DNA from: Acidobacteriaceae bacterium
Lineage (GTDB): Bacteria; Acidobacteriota; Terriglobia; Terriglobales; Acidobacteriaceae
Reading direction: 5' to 3'
Assembly: GCA_003162255.1 (NCBI GenBank)
Contig: PMMJ01000295.1
Span: forward strand, 199-23,991
DNA length: 23,793 nucleotides
Shown: in pieces, positions 16,309-23,562 of the stretch
How the letters are laid out: the number at the start of each line of letters is the position of its first letter
How positions within the stretch are numbered: the stretch's first letter is position 1
Translations under genes and position numbers: made by a program
The notes under the pieces: model-generated
Told to the model about the DNA's origin: nothing
Database searches by the model: none
What the model saw: only the letters and a program-made list of their open reading frames with translations

Positions 16309-17277
16309 ATGAAAGCTATACAGATCAAGCATACAGGCGGGCCGGAAGTGATGGAACTGGTGGACTTGCCGGTTCCGCAGCCGAAATCGAATGAAGCTGT
16401 GGTGAAGATACAGGCAGCGGGCGTCAACTTTATTGACGTCTATAACCGCGAAGGCCGTTACAAGGCGCCGCTGCCGCTGGTCCTGGGACAGGAAGCGGCG
16501 GGCGTGGTTTCGGCGGTTGGCGACGATGTAAGAGAGGTTGCTGTCGGCGATCGCGTAGCTTACAGCTCGGTGCTGGGGAGCTATGCCGAGTACGCCGCAG
16601 TGCCGGCCGACCGCCTGGTGAAGATTCCGGCGGGAGTCGGAGAGCGCGAGGCGGCGGCCGCCATGCTGCAGGGCATGACGGCGCACTACCTTTCTCATGA
16701 CACGTATCCGCTGAAGAAGGGCGAGACGGCGCTGATTCATGCCGCGGCTGGCGGAGTGGGATTGCTGCTGGTGCAGATGGCGCACAATGTTGGCGCGCGC
16801 GTAATTGCTACGGTTTCTACCGAAGAAAAAGCCAAGCTGGCGCGGGCAGCGGGAGCGGACGACGTCATTCTTTATACGCAGACAGATTTTGAGGCGGAGA
16901 CGAAACGGCTGACCAGCGGCAAGGGCGTGGACGTGGTGTATGACTCGGTGGGCAAGACGACCTTCGACAAGGGGCTGAACCTGCTGCGTCCGCGCGGCAT
17001 GATGGTGCTTTATGGAGGGTCGAGCGGGGCGGTCGCTCCGATTGATCCGCTCGTCTTGACCCAAAAGGGATCGATTTTCCTGACGCGACCTTCGCTGGGG
17101 AATTACATTGCTACGGCGCAGGAGTTGCAGCAGCGTGCGGGGGCGGTTTTCGGCATGATTGGCGAAGGCAAACTCAAGTTGCGGATCGAACACGTCTATC
17201 CGCTGGCCGAAGCGCAACAGGCGCACCGCGACCTTGAGGGACGCAAAACGACGGGGAAGCTGCTGCTGCTGCCGTGA
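16309..17277 (+). CDS. qorA: NADPH:quinone oxidoreductase (zinc-free MDR family)
   Basis: A 322-residue cytoplasmic medium-chain reductase of the zeta-crystallin/QOR type, which reduces quinones with NADPH. It has NFIDVYNREGRY and LGQEAAGVVSAVGDDV in the GroES-like part and the NADPH-binding AAAGGVGLLLVQMA, with RVIATVSTEEKAKLARAAGAD following. The zinc ligands of alcohol dehydrogenases are absent. YGGSSGAVAPIDPLVL and LTRPSLGNYI are typical of bacterial QOR. ATG 16309 is chosen because AAAGGA lies just upstream; the frame extends back to 16249 without a site. It stands alone and diverges from the transglycosylase, with 252 bases between them in which I see no certain promoter. The gene symbol is by similarity to E. 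coli QorA. Confidence 0.88.
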   Translation: MKAIQIKHTGGPEVMELVDLPVPQPKSNEAVVKIQAAGVNFIDVYNREGRYKAPLPLVLGQEAAGVVSAVGDDVREVAVGDRVAYSSVLGSYAEYAAVPADRLVKIPAGVGEREAAAAMLQGMTAHYLSHDTYPLKKGETALIHAAAGGVGLLLVQMAHNVGARVIATVSTEEKAKLARAAGADDVILYTQTDFEAETKRLTSGKGVDVVYDSVGKTTFDKGLNLLRPRGMMVLYGGSSGAVAPIDPLVLTQKGSIFLTRPSLGNYIATAQELQQRAGAVFGMIGEGKLKLRIEHVYPLAEAQQAHRDLEGRKTTGKLLLLP

Positions 17278-17297
17278 GTTGAAAGGGAGAGGACTCG

Positions 17298-17372
17298 AGC
17301 CGCGCAGCGGCGGCACAGGGAAGCCCCGGACGTAAGTCCGGGGTACCCGATTGAAAGCGGGCGAGTCCCGGA
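17298..17372 (+). repeat. Repeat E, left unit of a head-to-head pair
   Basis: Contains CCCCGGAC-GTAA-GTCCGGGG (17324-17343), with a GCCGCG-AGCGGCG flank before it and CGAGTCCC after it. The reverse complement of 17408-17485 has the same order of blocks. It lies just after the quinone oxidoreductase gene. Confidence 0.65.
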
Positions 17373-17407
17373 GGGGCGCCACTCAGACGCCGGGTGCCGT
17401 CCCTAGC

Positions 17408-17485
17408 GGGACTCGTGTTTCCCCACTCCGCTCACCCGGCACTTACGTGCCGGGCTTTCCTGTTTCGCCGCTTCGCGGCTGGCGA
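17408..17485 (-). repeat. Repeat E, right unit (inverted)
   Basis: Contains CCCGGCAC-TTAC-GTGCCGGG (17435-17454). Read on the minus strand it repeats the left unit, but its stem has changed on both sides together, so pairing and the GTAA loop are kept. A related GCTTCGCGGCTGGC block recurs at 17509-17522. No gene lies in 17278-17531. Confidence 0.65.
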
Positions 17486-17531
17486 CCGGTTGTCGCCGCA
17501 GCTTCTTTGCTTCGCGGCTGGCTACTGGGTC

Positions 17532-18191
17532 TTATCTGACTCTCTTTCTCTTGCGCGAGTAATTCTTCAGGTACGCGGGCAGCTCCCGCTCGCAGCGCTC
17601 ATCGGGGATGGGCGTGCCCGAGTTCATCTCTAGCGGAATCACTCCCGCCCAGGTCGGGAACGAATAATCCTCCTCGTCGTCCACCGGCGGCCCGACGCGG
17701 ACTTTCGCGGAAAACTCATTGATCGGAAGGCGCAGGATGGACGTTGCCTTCAGCTCTTTTTCGTTGGGCGGGCGCGAGTCGTCCCAGCGCTGAGGAAGGA
17801 TGTGCTCGCTCAGCGCGCGCAGGGCCGCGAGTTTTTCCGCCGGATCGTCAACCAGTGCTGCCGTGCCGAGAATCACCACCGAGCGGTAGTTCATCGAGTG
17901 ATTGAAGACGGAGCGGGCGAGCACCAGTCCATCGACCAGCGTGACCGTGATGCAGACCGGGACCACCTGATTGAGATGGCGCAACATGCGGCTAGCGGCT
18001 GAGCCGTGGATGTAGAGCACGTCTTCGTCGCGTCCGTAGGAAGTGGGGATGACGTAGGGCTGCCCGTCGGCGACGAAGCCGACGTGGCAGACGAACGCTT
18101 CATCGAGGATCTGGTTGACGGCTTCGCGGTCGTAAACCGCGCGCTGCGGTTCGCGCACTACGCGGGTGCGTGGAGCGGGAGTGCTGGACAT
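17532..18191 (-). CDS. Pyridoxamine 5'-phosphate oxidase family FMN-binding protein
   Basis: A 219-residue cytoplasmic protein of the FMN-binding split-barrel fold. The N-terminal half carries the family pattern: NQILDEAFVCHVGFVADGQPYVIPT, the YGRDEDVLYIHGSAASRMLR block that contacts flavin phosphate, then CITVTLVDGLVLARS and NYRSVVILG. The SILRLPINEFSAKVR segment and the C-terminal tail resemble the bacterial flavin-nucleotide-binding subgroup, sometimes called NimA-like, rather than true PdxH, whose substrate residues are not apparent. Substrate unknown. ATG 18191 is chosen because AGGAAG lies 7 bases upstream; the frame extends to 18272 without support. The SUKH gene ends 77 bases upstream on the same strand. 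Confidence 0.87.
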   Translation of the reverse strand: MSSTPAPRTRVVREPQRAVYDREAVNQILDEAFVCHVGFVADGQPYVIPTSYGRDEDVLYIHGSAASRMLRHLNQVVPVCITVTLVDGLVLARSVFNHSMNYRSVVILGTAALVDDPAEKLAALRALSEHILPQRWDDSRPPNEKELKATSILRLPINEFSAKVRVGPPVDDEEDYSFPTWAGVIPLEMNSGTPIPDERCERELPAYLKNYSRKRKRVR

Positions 18192-18268
18192 GTGCTGACT
18201 TCCTAGGCAGGCGCCAAGAATGGTGACGGAGAATTTTAGCAGTTTACTGTGCCTATCCCCGCTGTCCA

Positions 18269-18919
18269 TCAAATGAGGCCGGCCTGCTTAAGTGCGCTTT
18301 CCAGCCACTCGCTATACCAAGATGAAAATGTCGCCGGAGCGCCGTCGGCCAATCGCATCGGCGAAAGTCCCATTCGGTCGCTCCGACCATCGCGCCACAG
18401 GCGACCAGCGTGCTCCCCGTCCAACACCAACCAGACGCGCAACGCACATCCTTGGTGACATATTGGGATGGCGCCGTTTACAAGCGACGAGATCCAATAT
18501 CCTTTTTCAAATTCGTCGAGCTGCCTCTCGTACTCCTGCTCGTCGGTCTCAAGTAGTTCATCGGAGGGCATTCCTCGCACGTCGTTCCACTCGTCTTTGA
18601 GAGGGAATGGCTTTGAAAGCAGGCCAATGAAACCATCGTTTTCTCGCCAAGGCTTGAGCTTGTCTCCCAAGTCATCCATCATTCCCAGAGGAAACACACC
18701 ATAGTACGGCCCCGCTCCACCATTGCCGATACAGCCGAGAAAGTGGCGATACTCAGCAGGCAGGCGAATACTGTGTCGCTGTTCGAAGGCGGACATCTCG
18801 GTTTCGGTTAGCGGAGGGTTGAGAAGAAAGCTGTGACTATTGGCTCCAAAGATGGCCGTCCTTGACGCCGACAAGCGCCGCAAAGAATCCCTTAATTGCA
18901 TCGCATCTATTGTGGCCAA
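18269..18919 (-). CDS. SMI1/KNR4 (SUKH) family protein
   Basis: A 216-residue cytoplasmic protein of the SUKH fold. The hallmark is MSAFEQRHSIRLPAEYRHFL, followed by GCIGNGGAGPYYGVFPL; a later IPICHQGCALRVWLVLDGEHAGRLW strand region matches the family core. Bacterial SUKH proteins are often immunity proteins against polymorphic or contact-dependent toxins, and others are stand-alone. No toxin gene or repeat-rich secreted protein is in the window, so this may be an orphan immunity gene or a regulatory homologue. The start is taken as TTG 18919, with GGAG 8 bases upstream; ATG 18901 is the alternative but has no ribosome site. Confidence 0.85.
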   Translation of the reverse strand: MATIDAMQLRDSLRRLSASRTAIFGANSHSFLLNPPLTETEMSAFEQRHSIRLPAEYRHFLGCIGNGGAGPYYGVFPLGMMDDLGDKLKPWRENDGFIGLLSKPFPLKDEWNDVRGMPSDELLETDEQEYERQLDEFEKGYWISSLVNGAIPICHQGCALRVWLVLDGEHAGRLWRDGRSDRMGLSPMRLADGAPATFSSWYSEWLESALKQAGLI

Positions 18920-18989
18920 GCTTGTCTCCGGCTGATCGTACGCAGAACGTATGCGAAAGAAGTGTACCGCGTAAAGTTCGAAGCGCTCG

Positions 18990-19184
18990 CTACAGCAGTC
19001 CGCCGGTCTTTATCGCCAGGCTGTTGAGCGCCATCTCCAGTCTGGTGATGGCCTCGCCGAGTTCAGGATGATCTCCGACCTTTTTTTGCAGTTCCTTCAG
19101 AATCTTGTGAGCGCTGGCAACGTGCTCTGCCGCTTGGGCTGAATTTTGCTCGGGCTTGGGTTCACTTGATGTTGGCATGGTCAT
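18990..19184 (-). CDS. Small hypothetical protein
   Basis: A product of 64 residues (ATG 19184) or 62 (ATG 19178); GGGGAG at 19189-19194 could serve either. The frame runs further upstream only through repeat D and is not counted. The protein has a polar N-terminus (PTSSEPKPEQNSAQ) and one or two amphipathic helices (AAEHVASAHKILKELQKKV, HPELGEAITRLEMALNSLA). No membrane segment or known motif is visible; the end faintly recalls small DUF4404-type proteins, which I cannot confirm. It lies on the same strand as rnr, 98 bases after it, with repeat D between. Confidence 0.55.
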   Translation of the reverse strand: MTMPTSSEPKPEQNSAQAAEHVASAHKILKELQKKVGDHPELGEAITRLEMALNSLAIKTGGLL

Positions 19185-19218
19185 TCGCTCCCCGTGAATT
19201 TCAATTCTACAGTCAGAC

Positions 19219-19273
19219 GGTGGAGCGACGGGCGTCTCGCACGTCTGCCGGGCGGGGACGCCCGGCTCCCCAC
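19219..19273 (+). repeat. Repeat family D, double-hairpin copy
   Basis: Almost the reverse complement of 1-60. The first hairpin has one unpaired change (CGCACGTC instead of CGCCCGTC); the second, CGGGCG with CGCCCG, is intact. It lies between the rnr stop codon and the small hypothetical gene. Confidence 0.7.
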
Positions 19274-19282
19274 TCGCAGCGA

Positions 19283-21901
19283 TCACTTGCGCCGGCTTTT
19301 CCCGGACGGCTTCGGCTGCTCTTCGAAGACGGCGAACTGGATTTTCTTCTCTACCGGATCAATGCGGTCCACCAGCACGCGGATGCGGTCGCCCAGGCTG
19401 TAGGTTTTGCGGGAGCGCTGGCCGATGATTTGGCGCGTGTCTTCGTGATAGGTGTAGCGGTCATTTTTATCGGAACTGGCGAGCGTGTTGAGGGGCACGA
19501 GGCCTTCGACGAAGAGGTCTGTGAGTTCCACGAAGAAGCCGAATTTGGTCACGCTGATGATGAGGCCGTCGAAGTCTTCGCCGATGCGGCGCTCCATGAA
19601 TTTCATTTTCTTCCATTCCATCAGGCCGCGCTCGGCTTCGTCGGCGCGGCGTTCGGACTGGCTGGATTCGTCGGCAATGCTGTGGAGTTCTTCGAGAGCG
19701 ATGGGACCGCCCAGAGGTTCGAGCGCGTGCTGATGCGCGTCGTGGTCGCGGCGCTTCGACCAGGGAGACGGCGGCGGCTCGGGGGCCGAAGACGTCGAAT
19801 CTCGATGTCCGGCCCCTAAAGGGGCTTCTGATTTCGAAGCATTTACGGCATCGCTAAAGCGATGCCCTGATACAAAGCCTTGCGGAGAAATGGACGTGCC
19901 GACCGGTACCTCTCCGTCGATTTTTTCGGCCGAGTCGCGTAGCACTTCTTTCAGTATCCGGTGGACGATCAGGTCGGGATAGCGGCGGATGGGCGAAGTG
20001 AAATGCGTGTAAGTGGTGGCGGCTAAAGCGAAGTGTCCGCGATTCTCTTCGGAGTAGCGAGCCTGCTTCAGCGAGCGCAGCATCAGGAAACTCAGAATCC
20101 TCTCTTCCGGCTTGCCTGCGATCTTCTCTGCGAGTTTCTGATACATGCGCGGGGTGATGTGGACTTCCTTGGGCACTTCGATTTCGCGGATACGCTTGCC
20201 GGTGCCGCGAGCGTCGCGGCGGTCGGCTTTTAATTGCACGCGCTGAATAGGCAACGCGCCTACTCCCAGCGAATATCCGAAAGTGGCGGCGATCACTTCG
20301 AAGTCGTACACACGTTTAGCGTCGGGCTTTTCGTGGATGCGGTAGAGCGAGGCTATTCGCTTATTTTCCAGGTAGTGGGCTACGCTCTCGTTCGCCGAGA
20401 GCATGAATTCTTCGATGAGGCGATGGGCGATGTTGCGCTCCGAGCGGGTGATGCTCTTCATCATTCCGAATTCGTCAAACTCGATCACCGGTTCGGGAAG
20501 ATCGAAATCGATCGATCCGCGGCGTTTGCGCTTGCGGTTCAGGATCATGGCGAGATCGCGCATACGTTCGAAGTGCTCGACCTGACTCGCGTATTCGCAG
20601 CGTGCGGTTGCTGCGCCATCGTTTTCGAGTACGGCATTCACGGCAGTGTAGGTCATGCGGTTCGCGGAACGGATCACGCCTTCGCTGATTTCATAGCTGG
20701 CGATCTCGCCGTGGTGATCGATCTCCATGGTGCAGGAGAGCACGAGGCGGTCGACTTGCGGGCGCAGGCTGCAAATGTCGGTCGAGAGCTCCAGCGGCAG
20801 CATGGGGACGGCGCGGTCGGGGAAATAGACGCTGGTGCCGCGTAGACGGGCCTCCTGATCTAACGGCGAGTTGGGGGTTACGTATTGGGCGACGTCGGCG
20901 ATGTGGACTTGCAATTCATAGTTGCCGTTTTCGAGTTGGCGGACGTGGACGGCGTCGTCGAAATCGCGGGCGGTTTCGCCGTCGATGGTGACTATCGGGA
21001 GCGCGCGGTAATCGCGGCGATGACGCAGGGTTTCGGCAGAAATTTCTGATGGGATGGCTTGCGCTTCTTCGATCACTTCGGGCGGGAAGCGGTGGGGCAG
21101 GTGAAACTTGCGGATCATGATCTCGACATCGACGCCGAAGTCGTTTTCTTCGCCGAGAATTTCGATGACGCGGCCGCGCGGCTGCTGCGTGGCGCTGGGC
21201 CAGTCGGTGATCTCCACGTCAACAACTACGCCGTCGAGATCCTGCCAGTCGGTGTGGACCGCGGCCTCGTCTCCGATTACTCGGTCTGGGGACTTCTTCT
21301 TTTGCGGCTGGACTGGCTCAGTTGGAGAAATCTTTACCACAGGGGACACAGAGGACTGCGGGATCTCCATGCCCGGCGGAATGATAATTTCCTGCGTCAC
21401 TTTTTCGTCGATGGGCTTGACGTAGTTCTGGCGGTGTCCGTAGTGGAAGATGCCGACCACGGTCGGATGCGCGCGCGAAAGGGAGCGGATGATGCGGCCT
21501 TCGGCGCGGCCATCGGTGCGGACGGCGGAGACTTCGACCAGGACGCGGTCGCCGTGCATGGAGGATCCGACAGCGTGCGGAGGAATGAAGACATCTCCAG
21601 CGAGGCGTGCTTTCAGGCTGGCATCAAGCGAAGTGGCTTCGGGGATCACGAAGCCGAAGCCGTCGCGATGCATGGTCAGGCGGCCAACCAGCAGGTTGCG
21701 TCCCTTAGCGGCTTGCGGAACGGCGTAGCGCTCGGAGTCGACTTGCAGCAATTCGCCTTTACTGACGAGCGCGTAGAGGCGGTCGCTGAGTTCGCGGCGA
21801 GCTTCGCCCTTTACGCCGAGTTCGCGCAAGAGTTGCTTATGGCTCGCCGTCTGCTTGGGCTGGCGGGCGATGTGGCGAAGGATGGCGGAGTCGGAGAGCA
21901 T
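19283..21901 (-). CDS. rnr: Ribonuclease R with an in-frame repeat insertion
   Basis: An 872-residue 3'-5' exoribonuclease of the RNB family that degrades structured RNA in the cytoplasm. Order: N-terminal winged helix (AILRHIARQPKQTASHKQLLREL), OB-fold cold-shock domains, RNB catalytic domain with metal-binding aspartates around RDFDD (312-316), then a C-terminal S1 domain from about 765 (GEDFDGLIISVTKFGFFVEL) and a basic tail. Between RRYPDLIVHRILKEVL and LHSIADESSQSERRADEAER, where RNase R normally has a short loop, there are roughly 75 residues. This segment includes repeat A (about 675-700, with RFSDAV and APLGAGHR) and a low-complexity Pro/His-rich piece. The frame stays open, so the enzyme may be functional. 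The ATG is directly preceded by an inverted repeat, without a clear ribosome site. Confidence 0.94.
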   Translation of the reverse strand: MLSDSAILRHIARQPKQTASHKQLLRELGVKGEARRELSDRLYALVSKGELLQVDSERYAVPQAAKGRNLLVGRLTMHRDGFGFVIPEATSLDASLKARLAGDVFIPPHAVGSSMHGDRVLVEVSAVRTDGRAEGRIIRSLSRAHPTVVGIFHYGHRQNYVKPIDEKVTQEIIIPPGMEIPQSSVSPVVKISPTEPVQPQKKKSPDRVIGDEAAVHTDWQDLDGVVVDVEITDWPSATQQPRGRVIEILGEENDFGVDVEIMIRKFHLPHRFPPEVIEEAQAIPSEISAETLRHRRDYRALPIVTIDGETARDFDDAVHVRQLENGNYELQVHIADVAQYVTPNSPLDQEARLRGTSVYFPDRAVPMLPLELSTDICSLRPQVDRLVLSCTMEIDHHGEIASYEISEGVIRSANRMTYTAVNAVLENDGAATARCEYASQVEHFERMRDLAMILNRKRKRRGSIDFDLPEPVIEFDEFGMMKSITRSERNIAHRLIEEFMLSANESVAHYLENKRIASLYRIHEKPDAKRVYDFEVIAATFGYSLGVGALPIQRVQLKADRRDARGTGKRIREIEVPKEVHITPRMYQKLAEKIAGKPEERILSFLMLRSLKQARYSEENRGHFALAATTYTHFTSPIRRYPDLIVHRILKEVLRDSAEKIDGEVPVGTSISPQGFVSGHRFSDAVNASKSEAPLGAGHRDSTSSAPEPPPSPWSKRRDHDAHQHALEPLGGPIALEELHSIADESSQSERRADEAERGLMEWKKMKFMERRIGEDFDGLIISVTKFGFFVELTDLFVEGLVPLNTLASSDKNDRYTYHEDTRQIIGQRSRKTYSLGDRIRVLVDRIDPVEKKIQFAVFEEQPKPSGKSRRK
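19803..19879 (-). repeat. Repeat A copy 2, inside the rnr coding region
   Basis: Same 77-bp, two-hairpin element as 3026-3102 (66 of 77 identical): GCCCC-TAAA-GGGGC at 19812-19825 and GGCATCGC-TAAA-GCGATGCC at 19847-19866. The C19849-G19864 pair replaces T-A of copy 1. It is translated in the rnr frame as a peptide containing RFSDAV and APLGAGHR. 77 is not a multiple of three, so flanking bases must have been gained or lost to keep the frame. Confidence 0.85.
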
Positions 21902-21992
21902 CAGGTCTCAGGTCCTAGGTCTCAGGTGTCAGGTCGTGGCATTCAGCGAATCTCCTGAGACCTGAGACCTGACACCTAAGACCTAAGACCTA
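21902..21992. repeat. Repeat F: tandem AGGTCTCAGG inverted repeat between rnr and dinB
   Basis: Variants of AGGTCTCAGG are repeated in tandem at 21903-21934 and in reverse complement at 21953-21992, so the two arms of about 30 bases can pair around a centre of roughly 20 bases. It fills the whole gap: it abuts the rnr ATG on one side and contributes bases of the dinB stop codon on the other. Confidence 0.75.
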
Positions 21993-22538
21993 TCTCAAGT
22001 ACTTCTCCTCGATTATGCGGCGATGATGCAATTCGTGTCCGGCGATGATGTAGGCCAGAGCGCGCACTGTCATCTCGTTCTTATTGGCGACGCCTTGGCG
22101 GGTCCAGGCGGCCTCGTCGAGGTTGCGAAACAGCGAGACGGTGGCGCGTCTGACGGCGATGTAGTCCTCGATCAAGTCGGCCAGCGGACGCAGCGCGAAC
22201 GGGCCATTGCGGACATAATCGTCCTGCTCGAAGCCTTCGATGGGAGTGGCGTCGCCGCGCGCAATGCGCAGGGCGCGGTAGCTCATGATGCGCTCGGTGT
22301 CGTTGATATGGCCGAGCACTTCCTTCAGGCTCCATTTCTCGGGCGCGTAGCGGAGATCGCCGTCGGGTTCGGTGCGTCCGGAGAGCAAGAGAAGCATCTG
22401 GCGGCGCTGTTCGTCGAGTGCGGCAAGAATGTCGTTGCCCTGGATCAGGGAGATGTAGCGGTCGTAGTAGGGAGCGTATTCAGCGGGCTGGGGCCGGAGA
22501 TAGGCGCTCGCGGTTGAAGTCGTCGCGTTGGAAGGCAT
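21990..22538 (-). CDS. DinB superfamily protein
   Basis: A 182-residue four-helix-bundle protein of the DinB/YfiT group, cytoplasmic and probably metal-binding. The metal-ligand positions are visible: H in KEVLGHINDTERIMSYRAL and the HELHH pair in AYIIAGHELHHRRIIEEKYL. EKWSLKEVL and GFEQDDYV are typical of the family, whose members include thiol-S-transferases and others of unknown role; the specific reaction cannot be told. ATG 22538 is chosen because GAGGA lies just upstream; the frame extends to 22643 without support. It lies upstream of rnr on the same strand, and its stop codon merges with the inverted repeat F that separates the two, so co-transcription is possible. Confidence 0.88.
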   Translation of the reverse strand: MPSNATTSTASAYLRPQPAEYAPYYDRYISLIQGNDILAALDEQRRQMLLLLSGRTEPDGDLRYAPEKWSLKEVLGHINDTERIMSYRALRIARGDATPIEGFEQDDYVRNGPFALRPLADLIEDYIAVRRATVSLFRNLDEAAWTRQGVANKNEMTVRALAYIIAGHELHHRRIIEEKYLR

Positions 22539-22565
22539 GGGTCCTCGTCGGGGATGGCACACGGC

Positions 22566-22593
22566 TTGACTGTGCCCCAAGGCTCCATAGTAT
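22566..22593 (+). promoter_or_regulatory. Candidate promoter upstream of bactofilin
   Basis: TTGACT (22566-22571), 16 bp, then TAGTAT (22588-22593): five and four of six bases match the sigma-70 consensus. It would give a leader of about 215 bases before the bactofilin gene, including the short frame at 22686. Confidence 0.4.
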
Positions 22594-22685
22594 CGCGATG
22601 GAAGAATTACCGCAGGCCGGGCAGGGCTTACACGATCGGACACATGGCCGAGGGCTCGGTTGTTGGGGGAATCACGAGGGGAACT

Positions 22686-22736
22686 ATGAAAATCAATAAG
22701 AAAAGCTCAATTTCCACATGGCAGGGCGTTTACTGA
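22686..22736 (+). CDS. Possible 16-residue leader peptide
   Basis: A frame of 16 codons (MKINKKSSISTWQGVY) with a strong AGGGGA site three bases before its ATG, in the otherwise gene-free interval 22539-22814. It is lysine-rich at the start and ends 78 bases before the bactofilin ATG. It could be a leader or decoy frame, or chance. No family is recognised. Confidence 0.25.
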   Translation: MKINKKSSISTWQGVY

Positions 22737-22814
22737 GGAGTACAATTCGATTTGGCAGCCGAAATGCGGCGATAGTTCAGAATCCCTTAATAAAAGGAAA
22801 GGATTTCGACGACA

Positions 22815-23357
22815 ATGTGGAAGCCCACGAATCAACCTGCGACACCTGGCCGGCCAGCAGAACCGGAGCGTCCCAGCGCCACTGCGACCTCGGCGCCGGT
22901 TACGAGCACGAGCGAGCCCCCTGCGGTACCGCGCCCGGTTGTCACCACCACTTCGGACCAAGCCACGATTGGCAAGTCGCTGGTGATCAAAGGTGAAGTC
23001 ACCGGTTCCGAGTCTTTGTACATTGATGGCCGGGTGGAGGGATCGATCAACCTCTCCGGCAATCGCGTAACCATCGGCCGCAATGGAGTAGTGGCGGCGA
23101 ACATCAACGCGCGGGAAATCGTGGTGCTCGGCAAAGTGCGGGGCAACCTGACGGCGAGCGACCGGGTAGATATCCGCAGTGACGGATCGCTGACCGGCGA
23201 CGTGGTGGCGGCGCGCATTTCGATTGAAGACGGCGCCTTCTTCAAGGGCGGCATCGACATCCGCAAAGCGGGAACGAAGCCGGACACAAGGATCGAAGAA
23301 GTGACGAAGAGTGCTTCGACTTCGACGCCGGAACCGGTGATTGCGGCGAGAGCGTAG
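22815..23357 (+). CDS. Bactofilin (polymer-forming cytoskeletal protein)
   Basis: A 180-residue protein whose central part, about 50-150, is a right-handed beta-helix of the bactofilin family: short repeated rungs such as IGKSLVIKGEVTGSESLYIDGRVEG, VTIGRNGVVAANI, IVVLGKVRGNLTA and VDIRSDGSLTGDVVAARI. It is flanked by disordered Pro/Thr/Ser-rich ends, as usual. Bactofilins self-assemble into filaments or sheets at the membrane without nucleotide and place cell-wall enzymes or shape the cell. No peptidase or lytic enzyme adjoins it, though the transglycosylase at 14113-16056 is in the same window. AAAGGA is 12 bases before ATG 22815; a clear terminator follows at 23430. Confidence 0.93.
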   Translation: MWKPTNQPATPGRPAEPERPSATATSAPVTSTSEPPAVPRPVVTTTSDQATIGKSLVIKGEVTGSESLYIDGRVEGSINLSGNRVTIGRNGVVAANINAREIVVLGKVRGNLTASDRVDIRSDGSLTGDVVAARISIEDGAFFKGGIDIRKAGTKPDTRIEEVTKSASTSTPEPVIAARA

Positions 23358-23429
23358 AAGCGCGGATCGGCGTTCGCGAACACGCTATTCGCTATTCGTC
23401 GTTCGCCGATCGGCGGCAAGATCTTTAGG

Positions 23430-23462
23430 AAACGGGCCTCTATTGGGGCCCGTTTTGTTTTG
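23430..23462 (+). terminator. Rho-independent terminator after bactofilin
   Basis: AAACGGGCC (23430-23438) pairs with GGCCCGTTT (23447-23455) across an 8-base loop, followed by a T-rich tract. It is 73 bases after the bactofilin stop codon. A short run of TTCGCTATTCG-like repeats lies between. Confidence 0.88.
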
Positions 23463-23486
23463 TCCTCTGCTTAGCGCGAAAACGGA

Positions 23487-23557
23487 GTTGCTGTGGCCAC
23501 AGGCAACTGCCGCGCTGCGCTCGGCTTGGACGGGGCAAAGCCCCGTCACCACACGAG
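23487..23557 (+). repeat. Repeat B copy 2 (71 bp)
   Basis: Agrees with 4005-4075 at 67 of 71 bases in the same orientation, with the hairpin GACGGGGC-AAA-GCCCCGTC unchanged. It lies between the bactofilin terminator and the converging membrane-protein gene. Confidence 0.75.
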
Positions 23558-23562
23558 GGCTC

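Noticed and set aside
16294..17382. 362-codon minus-strand frame opposite the quinone oxidoreductase
   Set aside because: Arg/His/Gln-rich antisense shadow of a well-supported gene.
21059..21958. 299-codon plus-strand frame opposite rnr
   Set aside because: Composition rich in Asp, Val and Gly in the antisense of a certain gene; no ribosome site and no family match.
21902..21992. CRISPR-like tandem repeat
   Set aside because: The units of about 10 bases are contiguous and inverted across a centre; there are no spacers of uniform length.
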